Of a stretch of 64,000 bases of DNA, positions 23,854 to 36,911 are shown one piece after another (position 1 is the stretch's first letter; every line of letters starts with the position of its first letter). The notes beneath the pieces were generated by a model, which had not been told where the DNA came from, did no database searches, and saw nothing but the letters and a program-made list of their open reading frames with translations. The stretch comes from Erpetoichthys calabaricus (taxonomy: Eukaryota; Chordata; Cladistia; Polypteriformes; Polypteridae): the NCBI RefSeq assembly GCF_900747795.2, contig NC_041402.2, forward strand, positions 180,860,875-180,924,874. Direction: 5' to 3'. Both the position numbers and the translations under genes were made by a program.

Positions 23854-24171
23854 TTAGGGAGCATGCAGTGGTGCGGCCCACACACCAAAAACAGCTTGGG
23901 ATCCCAGGTAGCAAAAGGCAGACACACGGTCCAGTCCCCCACTCCGGAAATCACCATATGTCTGCTGCAGCCAGGTGTTAGGTGGGCATCCCCTTGGCCC
24001 GGTCCAGCCGATGTGGTCCTCAACAATGAGGATCATCCTCGGGGGGGAATCGCACCACATGGCCATAGTGTCATAACAATGCAGGTAGTGTGTCTCATTT
24101 TGGGACTCCGACACAAGGTCAGACCAGCAGTACCCAAGGATTCTCCAAAGAGAAGAACAAATTCCAAACAC
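23854..24171 (-). mobile_element. Non-LTR retrotransposon C-terminal fragment
   Basis: Minus-strand frame 24171-23854 (105 aa) includes WRILGYCWSDLVSESQ, HYLHCYDTMAMW and HIGWTGPRGCPPNTWLQQTYGD. The order suggests the region downstream of the reverse transcriptase, where related LINEs carry a GHVAR-type block followed by GWTRPRGRP. Only this part is recognisable. The clade is not determined. Confidence 0.45.
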
Positions 24172-25069
24172 GTTTACATAACATCGATAAACAGGTACCA
24201 GAAAAAGTAGAGTCCTTATATGTACTGTAGATTCATTTTTATAAGCCCGATGCTGTGGTCAAATAGCTGGGGAGGACAGAAAAAAAAAAAACAAACTCCA
24301 AGGGCAAGATGCTGGAAAGAATAAAAAACAAAAAAGCTGCAAGGGTTCCAAGGCCAAAAGACCACCCAGTCCCCCACTGGGTATTCTACCTAACATAAAT
24401 GTAATTAAGTCTTTCCTTATTGTGTTTTAAGCTTTGTTCTTGGAGATTTTAATGCAAAGGGTTTGGTCAACAGCTGTAGTGTCTGCTTCTGTCCCAACGT
24501 CACAAGCCGCTGCCCAGCACTTTGATCAGGTGGCAGCGGCAGTTGTAGCACAAACGATGCCCACAGAAAAATAAAGGTTCATAATGCTTGGAAATCCATT
24601 AAGAATTTTATATATCTGCGCATGCATCATCTATTAATAATAGAACTAAAATGTAGTTGTGAAAAAGACCAATTAAAAAAAAGTGGGTTGTTAGAAATTT
24701 TTTTTTTTTTTTTGTTTTTAATTTTCCATGGTGTTATCCTGGTATATATCTCGATCAGTAAAGTGTTCCCAGATTTTAGGAACGTAACGGGGAAAGGTGA
24801 CCTCGCCACTTCTTTTATGCTTTGCTCTTGGAATAGTAAACAGACCACTATTAGAAGGTCTAAGGTTATGATGACTGAGAACGGGGGGGGACACATCTTC
24901 ATTGGCTGGGAAGAAGTGTGTTTCTTTTGTTCCTAACTTGGATTTATACCAGACATGTACAAAAGATGTATTGATGTCTATGTAACTCCAGAGCACAGTT
25001 CTTTAATAATTTTACTAGTTTCCATCCATTTCTCAGGTCTACAGTCAATGTTTCTACTATAACTCTACC

Positions 25070-26095
25070 ATTTTTAGGTAACCTTCTTTCAATCAGCTTT
25101 CCAGGACTTAAAACTTGTGTCTGTTACAAGCCAGCTGACTCCCACAGGTACCTTCTCAACAGCTTCTTCCTTCCTTGGCATAGTAAAAACACTATCTCAT
25201 GTACAGTTCATTTGACTCCATTACCCCTGCAGTGATGAGGTTGACATCTGTAACAAAGTACTCAGAATGAGAAGTTCCTTCACTGCCAGAGGATACCCTT
25301 CTCATACTTTGGATATGATATGATATGATAGGAGTAGACCTTGTAACATCCAGTCTAAAAGAAACCCCATAATGAAGCCCACATCCCATTGGTTGTCCCA
25401 TTCCACTCTAACAAGCTGTCTCTCTCAGATTTTTTCCTAACTCTCCCTTGATTTCCTTCCATCGACCACCTAACCTTAACACAAATTTCTTGTCCGCAGC
25501 TCACTTCACAGAGGAGAGCCACCTTCCCCATCGGCCACTCTAAAAGGAGCCACTATGTCACTTGCAAATTATATGTGACCAACAACACCCTACTATCTGG
25601 TCCCACAATATTAAACAATGGGCTTCTTGCCAGTCTAAAAATCTTACTGACTGCAAGTCTTTTATGAAGTGTCCAGCCATCTACAGAATGTGAAACGGGG
25701 AGACGGCTTGCAGACCAATTCAGAAAACACAATCGAGCCGTTAAAGACCTTCTAAAGCCCATTGTAGAGCACTTCATGCCCCCATGATCACAGCCCCACT
25801 GACCTCTCCGTTCGTGTTCTTTTACAGGGCTTCAAAGACACTTTTCAAAGAACAATAGAAATAGCTTGGCGCACTCTCAGCCTGAGATCACACATTTCTC
25901 CAGGGCTCAATGCCCGACTTACTTTTTGAATCTGTCTCTTCATTTTCTTTAAAGGCAGACTTCTCTTCTGCTTTTGCCTTTTCTCTTTTCATCTGAGCCG
26001 ACTTTGTTACTTGCATTTCATTTTAAATTGTTAACCTGAAGAAGGCTATGCAGCTGAAACATTGTGTATTTTAACCTTCCTTTTTCTTCAGTAAG
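25070..26095 (+). mobile_element. Decayed Penelope-like element with GIY-YIG remnant
   Basis: Plus-strand translation shows KPADSHRYLLNSF at about 25118, LRMRSSFTARGYPSH at about 25262, and ETGRRLADQFRKHNRAVKDL at about 25690. The last is the C-terminal half of a GIY-YIG endonuclease. This order (RT palm and thumb, then GIY-YIG) is that of Penelope-like retroelements. The 3' region has 'cctgaagaaggctatgcagc', a phrase common at their ends. The reading frame is interrupted many times. The 5' part is missing. Confidence 0.65.
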
Positions 26096-26193
26096 GAAAT
26101 CACCTTAACCTTTTGTTTCCAGATGCATGCTGACGCAGCCCTTCACTAACTCCGGAAGACCATTCAGAGCTTTAAATATTATTGATAAGTATT

Positions 26194-26678
26194 TGTGATG
26201 CCCAAGGGCACATACAGCCGCCCTAACCCTGACACAGACAGGCAGGTTACAGTTTAAGCACACACCACCCGGTTTATTTACACAGTTCAGACATTACCAA
26301 CGCAGTTCCTTTGTCGCCGCCTTCAACCCTCCAGACGGGCTTTATCCTCTTCCTCCCGACCCGGGTCGTGGCCTGGCGACTGGCCCCTTTTTTATAGGGC
26401 ACCTGGAAGGGCTCCAGGTGCCCAACAAGCTTCTTCTGGCATCACTTCTGGGTGTGGCGGAAGTGCTGCCAAATAGGGCCCTGAAAACGTCCATGCACCC
26501 CCAGGCGGTGGCCTGATGCCCCAACAGGGTTGAGCTTCTATTCTCACGACCCATGGCCCCACTTGAAAACAAGGGGGCTGCCCTCTCTCTGTCTGTGGGA
26601 GAAACAGTCTTGAAAATACTCTCTCCCCCGGTTCTACCATAACTAGGGCGTCCCGGCCGGGTAAGGCCATCCGCCACA
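26194..26678 (-). mobile_element. Probable solitary LTR of an old retrovirus-like element
   Basis: A 485-bp unit begins TG and ends CA, between 4-bp repeats tatt (26190-26193 and 26679-26682). Read on the minus strand it has a TATAAAA-type box in its second half and an AATAAA further on, the order expected in an LTR. No internal coding region lies next to it, so it appears to be a lone LTR. The 4-bp duplication fits gypsy-type or gamma-retrovirus-type integration; I cannot tell which. Age is unknown. Confidence 0.5.
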
Positions 26679-26999
26679 TATTTTAAAATCCGCTCTAAAG
26701 GTCTTTCCTCCCATGTCCTACATTTGATAGTTATAAGTTAATTGACAGTTCTAAACTGGCTTAGTTTGAGTGTGTGTATGTTTGGGTGGGGGTACTTCGA
26801 CTTGCCACCTCATGCATGCTACGCCCCCACTTTAAACCCAGTGATGTTGGAATTGGCAGCGCCCCCACCCCCCCCGAATGAATAGAACAAGAATACCATT
26901 AAGGAGAACGCTCTCTGTCTGACTGACTGGATAGGTGACCCTGTCCTGGAATAAGCGGGTTATAAAAATGGATAGATAGATCAGGGAGTAGAATCTGTC

Positions 27000-27221
27000 C
27001 TGTTCTGCAGCAAGCAAGGAACAACTGCTCGCGCAGTTCTGGTAACGCGCGCGTCCTCAGCGCGGAGGACTTGGCGGTGCCGCGGACGACGATCTCGGGC
27101 AAGCGCACGTTCGCTTGTTGACACTCAATACATTGGGGAACTCAGCGCCGCACACAAAGGAGTTGAAGCGTGATTCGCGCGAATGACAGAGTATGAGTGT
27201 TGACCCCTGAACACAAACATA
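27000..27221 (+). promoter_or_regulatory. SIDT2: SIDT2 promoter and 5' UTR, CpG-rich
   Basis: The 220 bases before the SIDT2 ATG are rich in CpG (for example 'taacgcgcgcgtcctcagcg' near 27043) and contain no TATA box. Nothing else defines the transcription start. Confidence 0.45.
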
Positions 27222-28635
27222 ATGCACTGCCGCCTTCTGAGTCTCCTATCGTTTTGGGTTCCGCTGTTCGGTTCCGTGGACGCAGTTGGCTGGACGGACA
27301 GCGTTTATCACGGGAGCCCCAAAAACGCGAGCTTCGATATCAGCTACAACGACTCTGTCAGAGGCGAGCAGGAGATCGTGTACGCCTTCAGACATACGGT
27401 TTCTAAAAATCAGGTGAGAGCCGGGGGTTTGGGGGCTGCAGGTTATCTCACAGCAGGGTTGTCAAAATTAAACGAACTCTCGAGGGCCTGGACAGACATG
27501 GGGGCTCTGGAGTCGAGTACCGGCATACGCCGAGGTTTAACGGGTGTTTACTTCTAGGGTTAGCGGTCAATTGGGTGGACGGGGTTCGGGATAAGTGAAA
27601 GTTTCGGCTTATTGAATTGTGGTAGGTGAACTGGCAGTGTGATGTCATTTGAGAGCAGCTGCTGGACACGGTGGTGCTTGTCACCCAAGAACCTTTGTGA
27701 ATTGGCATGTAGCAGAGCAAATGTTCTGACAGTATCTGCCATTGGGGGTGCAAGACTGTGATCAGGGTCTCTGGACACTGAGGTGCAGGATACCAGAGAG
27801 CTGATTTGAAATTGGGACGAGAATAGAAAACACGGGGTCGAGTCGCTGTGCAATGTGGCACCCAGGAACCTTTGGACGCAGTGCTGGCTGGCATATCTGA
27901 GCACTTATGCTAACCAGGTGACAGCAATCTAATCGTACGTAAGTATGTATAAATAAACAGGAAGAATTCCTAAATAAAAAATGTCAACTGCTGGTGAGGC
28001 CAGAGGGCATTTGAGAATGTCATTGTTCTTTACAGTCAGGTGGATGGGTACATGGCACAAAAGAAACTGAACCAAGAATGTAGAAAACCTGAAAATTTAT
28101 TTCACTATAAGTTATGTATTTTATTTATGTTTTTTTTTGTTGCTATTGACTGTATCTGTCGCTATTCTGAGGGGACATGGAGTAAGAATTTCACTAATAT
28201 GAATATGACAAAAAATTGATCTTGTTGGCAGTTGCCATGCCTGTGTCAAGTCACGAGGTAAGTCACAGGTCTGCAAAATTAACTCTTAACTAATCACAGT
28301 TATAACAGTTTATTATTTTTATTGGCCTTCATGAGCACAGTAAAAAAATTATGTTTCCATCATGTTGTATTTCAGTACACAATTGAAAGGAAATTTACTT
28401 AAAATTTTACAGTACAATGTTTCATGCAATATTGCTTTAAGTCAATTTAACGTGGAATTATTTAGTCAGTCTAAAATTTTTAAACATAAATGTAAAGGAA
28501 ACAACACCTATGACCGCTCGAGTTTTCCTCACTTCATAGTTGTTTTTTTTTGTTTGGTGACCCACCATTTGTACGCTTTTTCTTGGTGTGTCCCTATGAA
28601 TGTGAAATGTGAATTTCTCCTTGGGATTAATAAAG

Positions 28636-28711
<76 letters not shown>

Positions 28712-31700
28712 AATCATCCAGCAGTATTCGGCCTTCACGCTGTCATCCCAACCTCCCTGATGCCTTCTTTCCACGTCCTTGATATCCTGATGGAAACTTT
28801 CACCCAGCTCTGCACCCATCGCTTTTCAGGGAAAAATTTCCCAAATGCAAATCCAAAAAGCGAATTTTGAAACTTGGGTTGCAAGCCATTTCTTTATACC
28901 TGACTCATAATTTTTTTTCCCATGATTTCTTGGTCATTTGGATCTTTATTGTTGCCTAAAAAAACGTAGCAATGATTTCTTTGAATGACACCCAAGCCTC
29001 TTGTTTCAGGTCGTTCATCCCACCGTCATATTCTGCATCAGAAATCAATTTCCTAATATGAGGTCCATGAAAAATGCCCACTTTCACTTTAGCCACAGAG
29101 AAACCTGGAAGGTTCTGGCACAGATACATAAAGCAGGCTTCATCTTTTTGGTAGGGCTTTGAAAAACTGAGTCATTAAACCAAGCTTAACATGAAGCGGT
29201 GGTAGCAGAACTTCATCTGGATCCACCAAGTGAGGTCCAGTGGTGTTTTTGCCACCAAGCTGTAGCTTTTTCCTTGCTGGCCATTCCTGCTGAGCCCAAT
29301 GTAAATGGCTGACTCTGTTGTTTGACCCACAGAGTGATCGTGGGAATTTGGTATGTCCTTACTGCTGTCTTCTCATCACCGTGCTCAGTTCTGTTCACTC
29401 CCGGCTACGGTGCTCTGTACTTTAAAATTACAAATCAGACAATTCAGACTTGTGATTAAACTTTGTTTCAATGAGATTTACATACATTTTGGTCGCACTA
29501 TCAGCAACACGTTTTCTACACGGTCCCCGCATTTCAGGGCACCATAATGTTGGGCACACAGCAATGGCAGGTCTATTAAAGCCCTTGTCATATTTAGTTC
29601 TTTGTTGCATATCCCTCACTTGCAATGGTTGCTTGAAGTCTGCAATTCACAGACATCACCAGGTGCTGAGGGTTCTTCTCTGCTCACCCTCAATGTAGCC
29701 ATCTTCAGCTCCTCCTTGTTTTGGAGGGCTTGTTCCTCTTAAGTTTTTTCTTCAGCATATGGGAGGTCTGTTCATTTGGATTTAAATTGTTTGACTGGCT
29801 TGGCCATTGTATAGTTTTCCATTTTTCTATTTTTGATAAACTCTCTGTGTTGCCTCAGCAGTTTGTTTGGATCATTATCTTGTTGTAGGATGAAGTGCTG
29901 TCCACTGAGTTTGGGGGCTTTTGCTGGAACCTGTGCAGATCAGATGTTTCTCCACACCTCAGAATTCATTGTGCCACCCCTCATCACTGGAGAGAAGTGT
30001 GCCAGGAACTGTAGCAGCCAGACATGCCCAAGCCATAACACTCCCAGCACCATGTTTAACAGATGAGGTGGTCTGCTTTGGATCTCGGACAGTTCCTCAC
30101 TATCACTCTGATGAGGTTCATCTTTGTCTCGTTTGTCCACAAGACCTTTTCCCAGAATTCTGTAGGCTCTTTTAAGACCTTTTTTCATGAACTGTAAGCT
30201 TCCGTCCTGTTTTTGGTGTTTGCATCTTGCAGTGTGGCCTCTGTGTTTTTGTTCTTCTGCTGGTAGTCATCTCTGACACACACACATTGGCACCCTGAAG
30301 ACTGTGTCTGATCTGTCGCACAGGCATTGGGGGCTTTTTCTTTACCATAATGAGGATTCTTCTGTCGCCAGCAGGCCCTTTATGATGACTGAGCCCACCA
30401 GTACCTTATTTCTTCTTCATGGTATTCCAGACAATTGATTTTGGTCATCCTAAGGTTTTACTGATGTCTCCAAATGGTTTGATTCTTGACTTTCAGCTTC
30501 AGAATGGCTTCTTTGGCTTTCGTTGGCACAACTGTTGTCCTCGTGTTGAACAATGTCGACTACACACTCCAAAGGGTAGAAGCAGGCCAAGGTATCTTAT
30601 GAAGCCACAAAACCCACCTGAGGAGTCACAAACACCTGTGACGCCAATTGTCCCAAACATTATGGAGCCCTGAAATGAGGGAGGTGGTGGGGCCTTGAAG
30701 AAAAAGTGTGGCGTGAACAAAATGTCTGCAAATCCCCTTGAAATGAACGTGTGCAGTGTGCAATTTATTAACGTCTAAACTGATTTGTAATCTGAAAGTG
30801 TGGAGCAGAGGGGCATATCAAGAAATCATTAGACATTATGGGAGCCACTGTGTATTTTTACCTTATTGTCAACTAACATTGTTTAACATAGATTTTAATA
30901 TTAGAAAATAGATAGATAGATACATTATTAATCCCAAGGGGAATATAGAGAAAATAAATTAAATAAATAAATAAAATAGGAAATTGAAGCAAATTAAAAT
31001 ATTGCTATTTTTCAATAATAAAAAACACTTAAAAATAAATAATAAACATTTGTAATGGACAGCTCAAAAATGTGATTTGTGGAAAAAATGTTAGATGATG
31101 CAGCAAACCTTTCAGTTTTGAATTCAGTGCCCAAAGTATAAACAAATAACATGAAATAATCAAAACAAGTTTTTCATTGAATTCCTGACAAAAGGGAGAA
31201 GGGAGTCCTGTAAATTCCAGAATGTTCTTACACTATCATTCATAGAGTCAGTATTGCCACATGTACAGATTATTTCTTAAGTTGCATGAGCCAATCATCA
31301 TGTGACATTTTGACACTCTGTGATGCAACCGTCAGTGAGTGTTGCTACCTCAAAACGTCTGTCTGCATTATCTGAAATAACTGCCAATTGTGAAAGCATA
31401 AGAAGGTTCTGGTGGGTCTGGACACGTGAGAATATGTCCAGGAAGTCCAGATAGGCTGTGTGGTGAAGTGGTTAAGGCTTTGGACTTCACACCCTGAGAT
31501 TGTGGGTTCAGATCCCACTACTGACACTGTGATCATGAGCAAGTCACTTGACCTGCCTGTACTCCACGTGAAAAACAACAAAAGTAATGTAACCAATTGT
31601 GTCATAAATGTTGTTAGTCATCATGGATAAAGGAATCCGCCAAATAAGAAATGTAATATTTGTACAGTATACAGTGGTGTGAAAAACTATTTGCCCCCTT

Positions 31701-34700
31701 CCTGATTTCTTATTCTTTTGCATGTTTGTCACACAAAATGTTTCTGATCATCAAACACATTTAACCATTAGTCAAATATAACACAAGTAAACACAAAATG
31801 CAGTTTGTAAATGGTGGTTTTTATTATTTAGGGAGAAAAAAAAAATCCAAACCTACATGGCCCTGTGTGAAAAAGTAATTGCCCCCCTGAACCTAATAAC
31901 TGGTTGGGCCACCCTTAGCAGCAATAACTGCAATCAAACGTTTGCGATAACTTGCAATGAGTCTTTTACAGCGCTCTGGAGGAATTTTGGCCCACTCATC
32001 TTTGCAAAATTGTTGTAATTCAGCTTATTTGAGGGTTTTCTAGCATGAACCGCCTTTTTAAGGTCATGCCATAGCATCTCAATTGGATTCAGGTCAGGAC
32101 TTTGACTAGGCCACTCCAAAGTCTTCATTTTGTTTTTCTTCAGCCATTCAGAGGTGGATTTGCTGGTGTGTTTTGGGTCATTGTCCTGTTGCAGCACCCA
32201 AGATCGCTTCAGCTTGAGTTGACGAACAGATGGCCGGACATTCTCCTTCAGGATTTTTTGGTAGACAGTAGAATTCATGGTTCCATCTATCACAGCAAGC
32301 CTTCCAGGTCCTGAAGCAGCAAAACAACCCCAGACCATCACACTACCACCACCATTTTTTACTGTTGGTATGATGTTCTTTTTCTGAAATGCTGTGTTCC
32401 TTTTACGCCAGATGTAACGGGACATTTGCCTTCCAAAAAGTTCAACTTTTGACTCATCAGTCCACAAGGTATTTTCCCAAAAGTCTTGGCAATCATTGAG
32501 ATGTTTCTTAGCAAAATTCAGACGAGCCCTAATGTTCTTTTTGCTTAACAGTGGTTTGCGTCTTGGAAATCTGCCATGCAGGCCGTTTTTGCCTAGTCTC
32601 TTTCTTATGGTGGAGTCGTGAACACTGACCTTACTTGAGGCAAGTGAGGCCTGCAGTTCTTTAGACGTTGTCCTGGGGTCTTTTGTGACCTCTCGGATGA
32701 GTCGTCTCTGCGCTCTTGGGGTAATTTTGGTCGGCCGGCCACTCCTGGGAAGGTTCACCACTGTTCCATGTTTTTGCCATTTGTTGATAATGGCTCTCAC
32801 TGTGGTTCGCTGGAGTCCCAAAGCTTTAGAAATGGCTTTATAACCTTTACCAGACTGATAGATCTCAATTACTTCTGTTCTCATTTGTTCCTGAATTTCT
32901 TTGGATCTTGGCATGATGTCTAGCTTTTGAGGTACTTTTGGTCTACTTCTCTGTGTCAGGCAGCTCCTATTTAAGTGATTTCTTGATTGAAACAGGTGTG
33001 GCAGTAATCAGGCCTGGGGGTGGCTACGGAAATTGAACTCAGGTGTGATACACCACAGTTAGGTTATTTTTTAACAAGGGGGCAATTACTTTTTCACACA
33101 GGGCCATGTAGGTTTGGATTTTTTTTCTCCCTAAATAATAAAAACCATCATTTAAAAACTGCATTTTGTGTTTACTTGTGTTATATTTGACTAATGGTTA
33201 AATGTGTTTGATGATCAGAAACATTTTGTGTGACAAACATGCAAAAGAATAAGAAATCAGGAAGGGGGCAAATAGTTTTTCACACCACTGTATATGTTAC
33301 GTTCCCGAATTGGCTGGCCATTTTGCATTTTGGCCGAGAGGTGTGGCCAAAGTCCGAATTACTAGAAATGACCATTGACTCCCTGGCCAAAATTCAATGT
33401 GCTGATGTAAGACCGCTCATGGTGCGAAGATACTTAAAAATTCCAGATGCAGAGTCAGAAGTGAGTTTTCCATTCTACATGAGAAACTACTCAAGGCGGG
33501 TCTCGTTCAGAAAGTGGACGCCACTTGAGACGGCCTTCCCCTCGCCCAAACACTAACCTTAAGGTCAATAAAATAGGTCCCTGATGTTAAGTCACTATTT
33601 TAGGGCAAAAATGATAAACGAAATATGAAACCTACTTATATACCTAATCTTAATTATTGTGAAACAACCAAGTGGCGTCCGCTTTCTGAACCAGAGCCGC
33701 CAAGGCTACACTCCATGCAGTTGCACTACTAAGTGCACAACAAATTGCTGCTCATGCCTTTTTTCTTCCGACTTTGGCCGATCGCCCCGTACTATTTTGC
33801 AAACTGGCTGGCCAAATCCCGAAATCAAGGAAAAGATCGGACATTGGCTGGTCAGTTTACAGCGACATTGGCCATTTCCCGCTTTGGCCGATTTCGGGTT
33901 TTGGCCGTAACATATATTTCATTTCTGAGGAGCTTCTGTTTTCCATTGCTGAGACAAGTCACAGTAATACCCAGGACCACCTGCACACGGGGTGACAGAG
34001 AGCATCAGCACTTGCTAAGGTGTCATCCTACTTGAACTGACATGTCTTCCTCTCTGCAGACAAAAGGGGTGCGTGTATCAGTCACTGTCTTCTCAGACAA
34101 CGTGGAGAATCCTGTGCTCTTCGTGGTACGTCAGAAACAGGCAGTCGTCTCATTCCAGGTGCCGCTCATCTTGCGTGGGCTGTGAGTGTCGAGATTGTAT
34201 TCCGGATGGGACATGGGGATATATTTTTCCAAGAATCCCAGTGTTTACATTCTCTTTATTGCAGCTATCAGAGAAAGTATGCCTACCAGGAAGTGGGACG
34301 TACCCTGTGCCAGCCACCCACTCGCAGTGAGGTTGAAAAGCAGCTTTTCTATGTTGATGTGTCCACGCAGTCCTCCAACAATGTGTCCTATCAGCTGAGG
34401 GTGAGCCACGTGGACAGCTTCCTTCTGCAGTAAGTGTGTGCCCCCCACCACCCCTGTCTGTCTGTAAATGCGTTAACAGGTGGATCACCATCTTGCCTTT
34501 TCCTCTGCAGAACTGGTGTGCTTTTCCAGTTTGTTGCTACGCCTGCTCAGCCTCAGGTAAGCCCCATAGCTCTAGCTTTTGATGGAGATGTGCGGCATTT
34601 GAGCAGCTGCTGAAAAGTGTCCCTTCTTGACATTCCCTAGTTTTTCAAATATATCTTCCCAGAGGGAATGGATTCTGTTATTGTGAAGGTGAACACCAGC

Positions 34701-36831
34701 TTCTCCTTCCCTTGCCTGGTTATCTCCATACAAGATATTCTGGTATGTGTGACCATTGTGATGACCAAGGGAGATCATTTGTGCACAAGAAATGGACTTT
34801 CACTAAATCTGTTTTGTTCCCATTCCACAGTGTCCAGTCTACGACCTGGATAACAATGTTGCCTTCATCGGCATGTACCAGACAATGACCAAAAAAGCAG
34901 CCATCACAGTGCAGGTGAGTCCACTGACCTTCTCACCCATCCAGCCCAGTGCTGCTCACTCTCTTCTCATTTCCCTCTCTTCTCTTGGTGTCTCACAGAG
35001 GAAGGACTTCCCGAGTAGCAGCTTCTATGTAGTCATTGTGGTGAAGACTGAAGATGAAGCTTGTGGAGGCCCTTTGCGTCTCTACCCACTAATTCCAGGC
35101 TAGTTTTTTAACGGTGTCAACAGAGGGTGCTATCAAGATAGAGATGGCAGAAGATGTTAATGGGGCTCTTTGTTTTCTTCTTCTACAGATGAGCTGATAA
35201 ACGCTGGAAACCGCAGCAAAGTGCTCAGTGTAACTGTGACTCCTGCTGTAAGCTGTACGTCCAGCACTTGTGTGCATGCTGGCGAATGTTCGGGCATCCA
35301 CTGCTTACACCTCCCTATTATAGTGCCCACCCTAAAGCCTCATCCTAGTGTCCCACTTGTGCTCCCGTATTCTTAATTTTAGGGCAGCGGATTGAGGGTG
35401 CCAGTTGGCCTTCACTTTTGCTGTTGTATCCTCCTGTCTGCTTTGTTAATTTTCAAACATCCTTCTACCTCACTCCATTTTCAGACTCTTGCGTTACTGA
35501 TATCTCCTTGGCGCAACCATATTCCACCCTCGAGTTTAACTTTGATTTGTCCTCCTTACTCACCCAGCTCTGTCATCCTACTGCTATGCTCTCCTGCCAC
35601 GCCTCAACACTAACTCTTGGTTTTTTCCGTCAGTTCTGGGCGTGGCGGTGTTGGTGCCAGAAACGGGAAGTTGTTCTGTGCCTTTGCACGTCACCTTTTA
35701 CATGTTGCCACCCCTGCCCGAGTTGAATAGCGTGTACAGCTCGCCAGTCAGGCCCCTGTTCAGTCCAGGCCTGTTGCTTCTTGCGTGCCTTGAATGTATT
35801 TGAGTATCCCACACATGTCATTGCCTTTTTTCTGTTTCATGCTCCTACTTGGTTGCATCAGATTTTAGCAGCACTAGTAAAATTATTACTTTTCCACCCT
35901 CCTGCAGCCGATGTCTATGTGATGGGCACACTGTTCTGTCTGGGGATCTTCCTTGCATTCTATCTTCTCACGTTTATCACCTTTTGTCTGGAGAACAAGC
36001 GGTGAGTGCCCGAGATGGGGTATTGGGAGTTGTGTAAGACTTTGATCACTCGTGGCTCCTACCCGAACAGTGTCCTCATGACAAGAAATTAAAACTTTGT
36101 TGCAGGTTAAACAGGAAGAAGGAAGGGCTTCTCAGCATCCCCGGGGCATCCCCCGCAGAGACAGGTGACTTGTGTTTTGTCGAGGGTGTTGGTGAGCGTA
36201 TTGAAGACACAAACAACTCTTCTGACTTTTCTCTTTTTCTTCCTATTTTGCACTAACAGCATCTCTCTTAGGTGAGTAATGGTGAGAGGGTGCCACTGTT
36301 GTGCCCTTGTGATCACAGTCCAGATAGCTTGCTTTTTTTGGTTTCGTAACAGGCAAGGAAGATGTCCCAGGTTCTCCATGTGGACCGTTCAAGTATGGCT
36401 CCATTGGTGAGTGAGCAGCGAGTATGTGCTCATACCCTTCTCACTATGTAAGCGCAGGCGTCACTACTTCTTCCTGTTCTCTCTCTAGACAAGCGATCCA
36501 CTGCCAGCTCCGATGTCATTAGTGACTCCAGCTGCACTTGTTCCGGTAAGTGGGCATCCATATTTTGTGTTTGTCCTTAGATTGTGTATACTCTATCCAT
36601 AATGCATTCTCTGTTTACTATTGGTCAACCTGTAAGTGAACCCTGCGTCTCGTTACACCTGTAGAGCAGCCCCTGGACAGTATGGCCAGCCAGTTGCGAA
36701 AAGAGTCTCTCAGCTCCGTGGAGGAAGATGACTATGACACACTGGCCGACATTGACTCGGACAAGAATGTCATCCGCACCAAGGTGAGCGAACAGCTATA
36801 GTTTGTGAATTTCCCCTTGGGATTAATAAAG

Positions 36832-36911
<80 letters not shown>

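Noticed and set aside
26342-26677. 111-aa minus-strand ORF in the LTR-like unit
   Set aside because: GC-rich chance frame within a terminal repeat; no domain.
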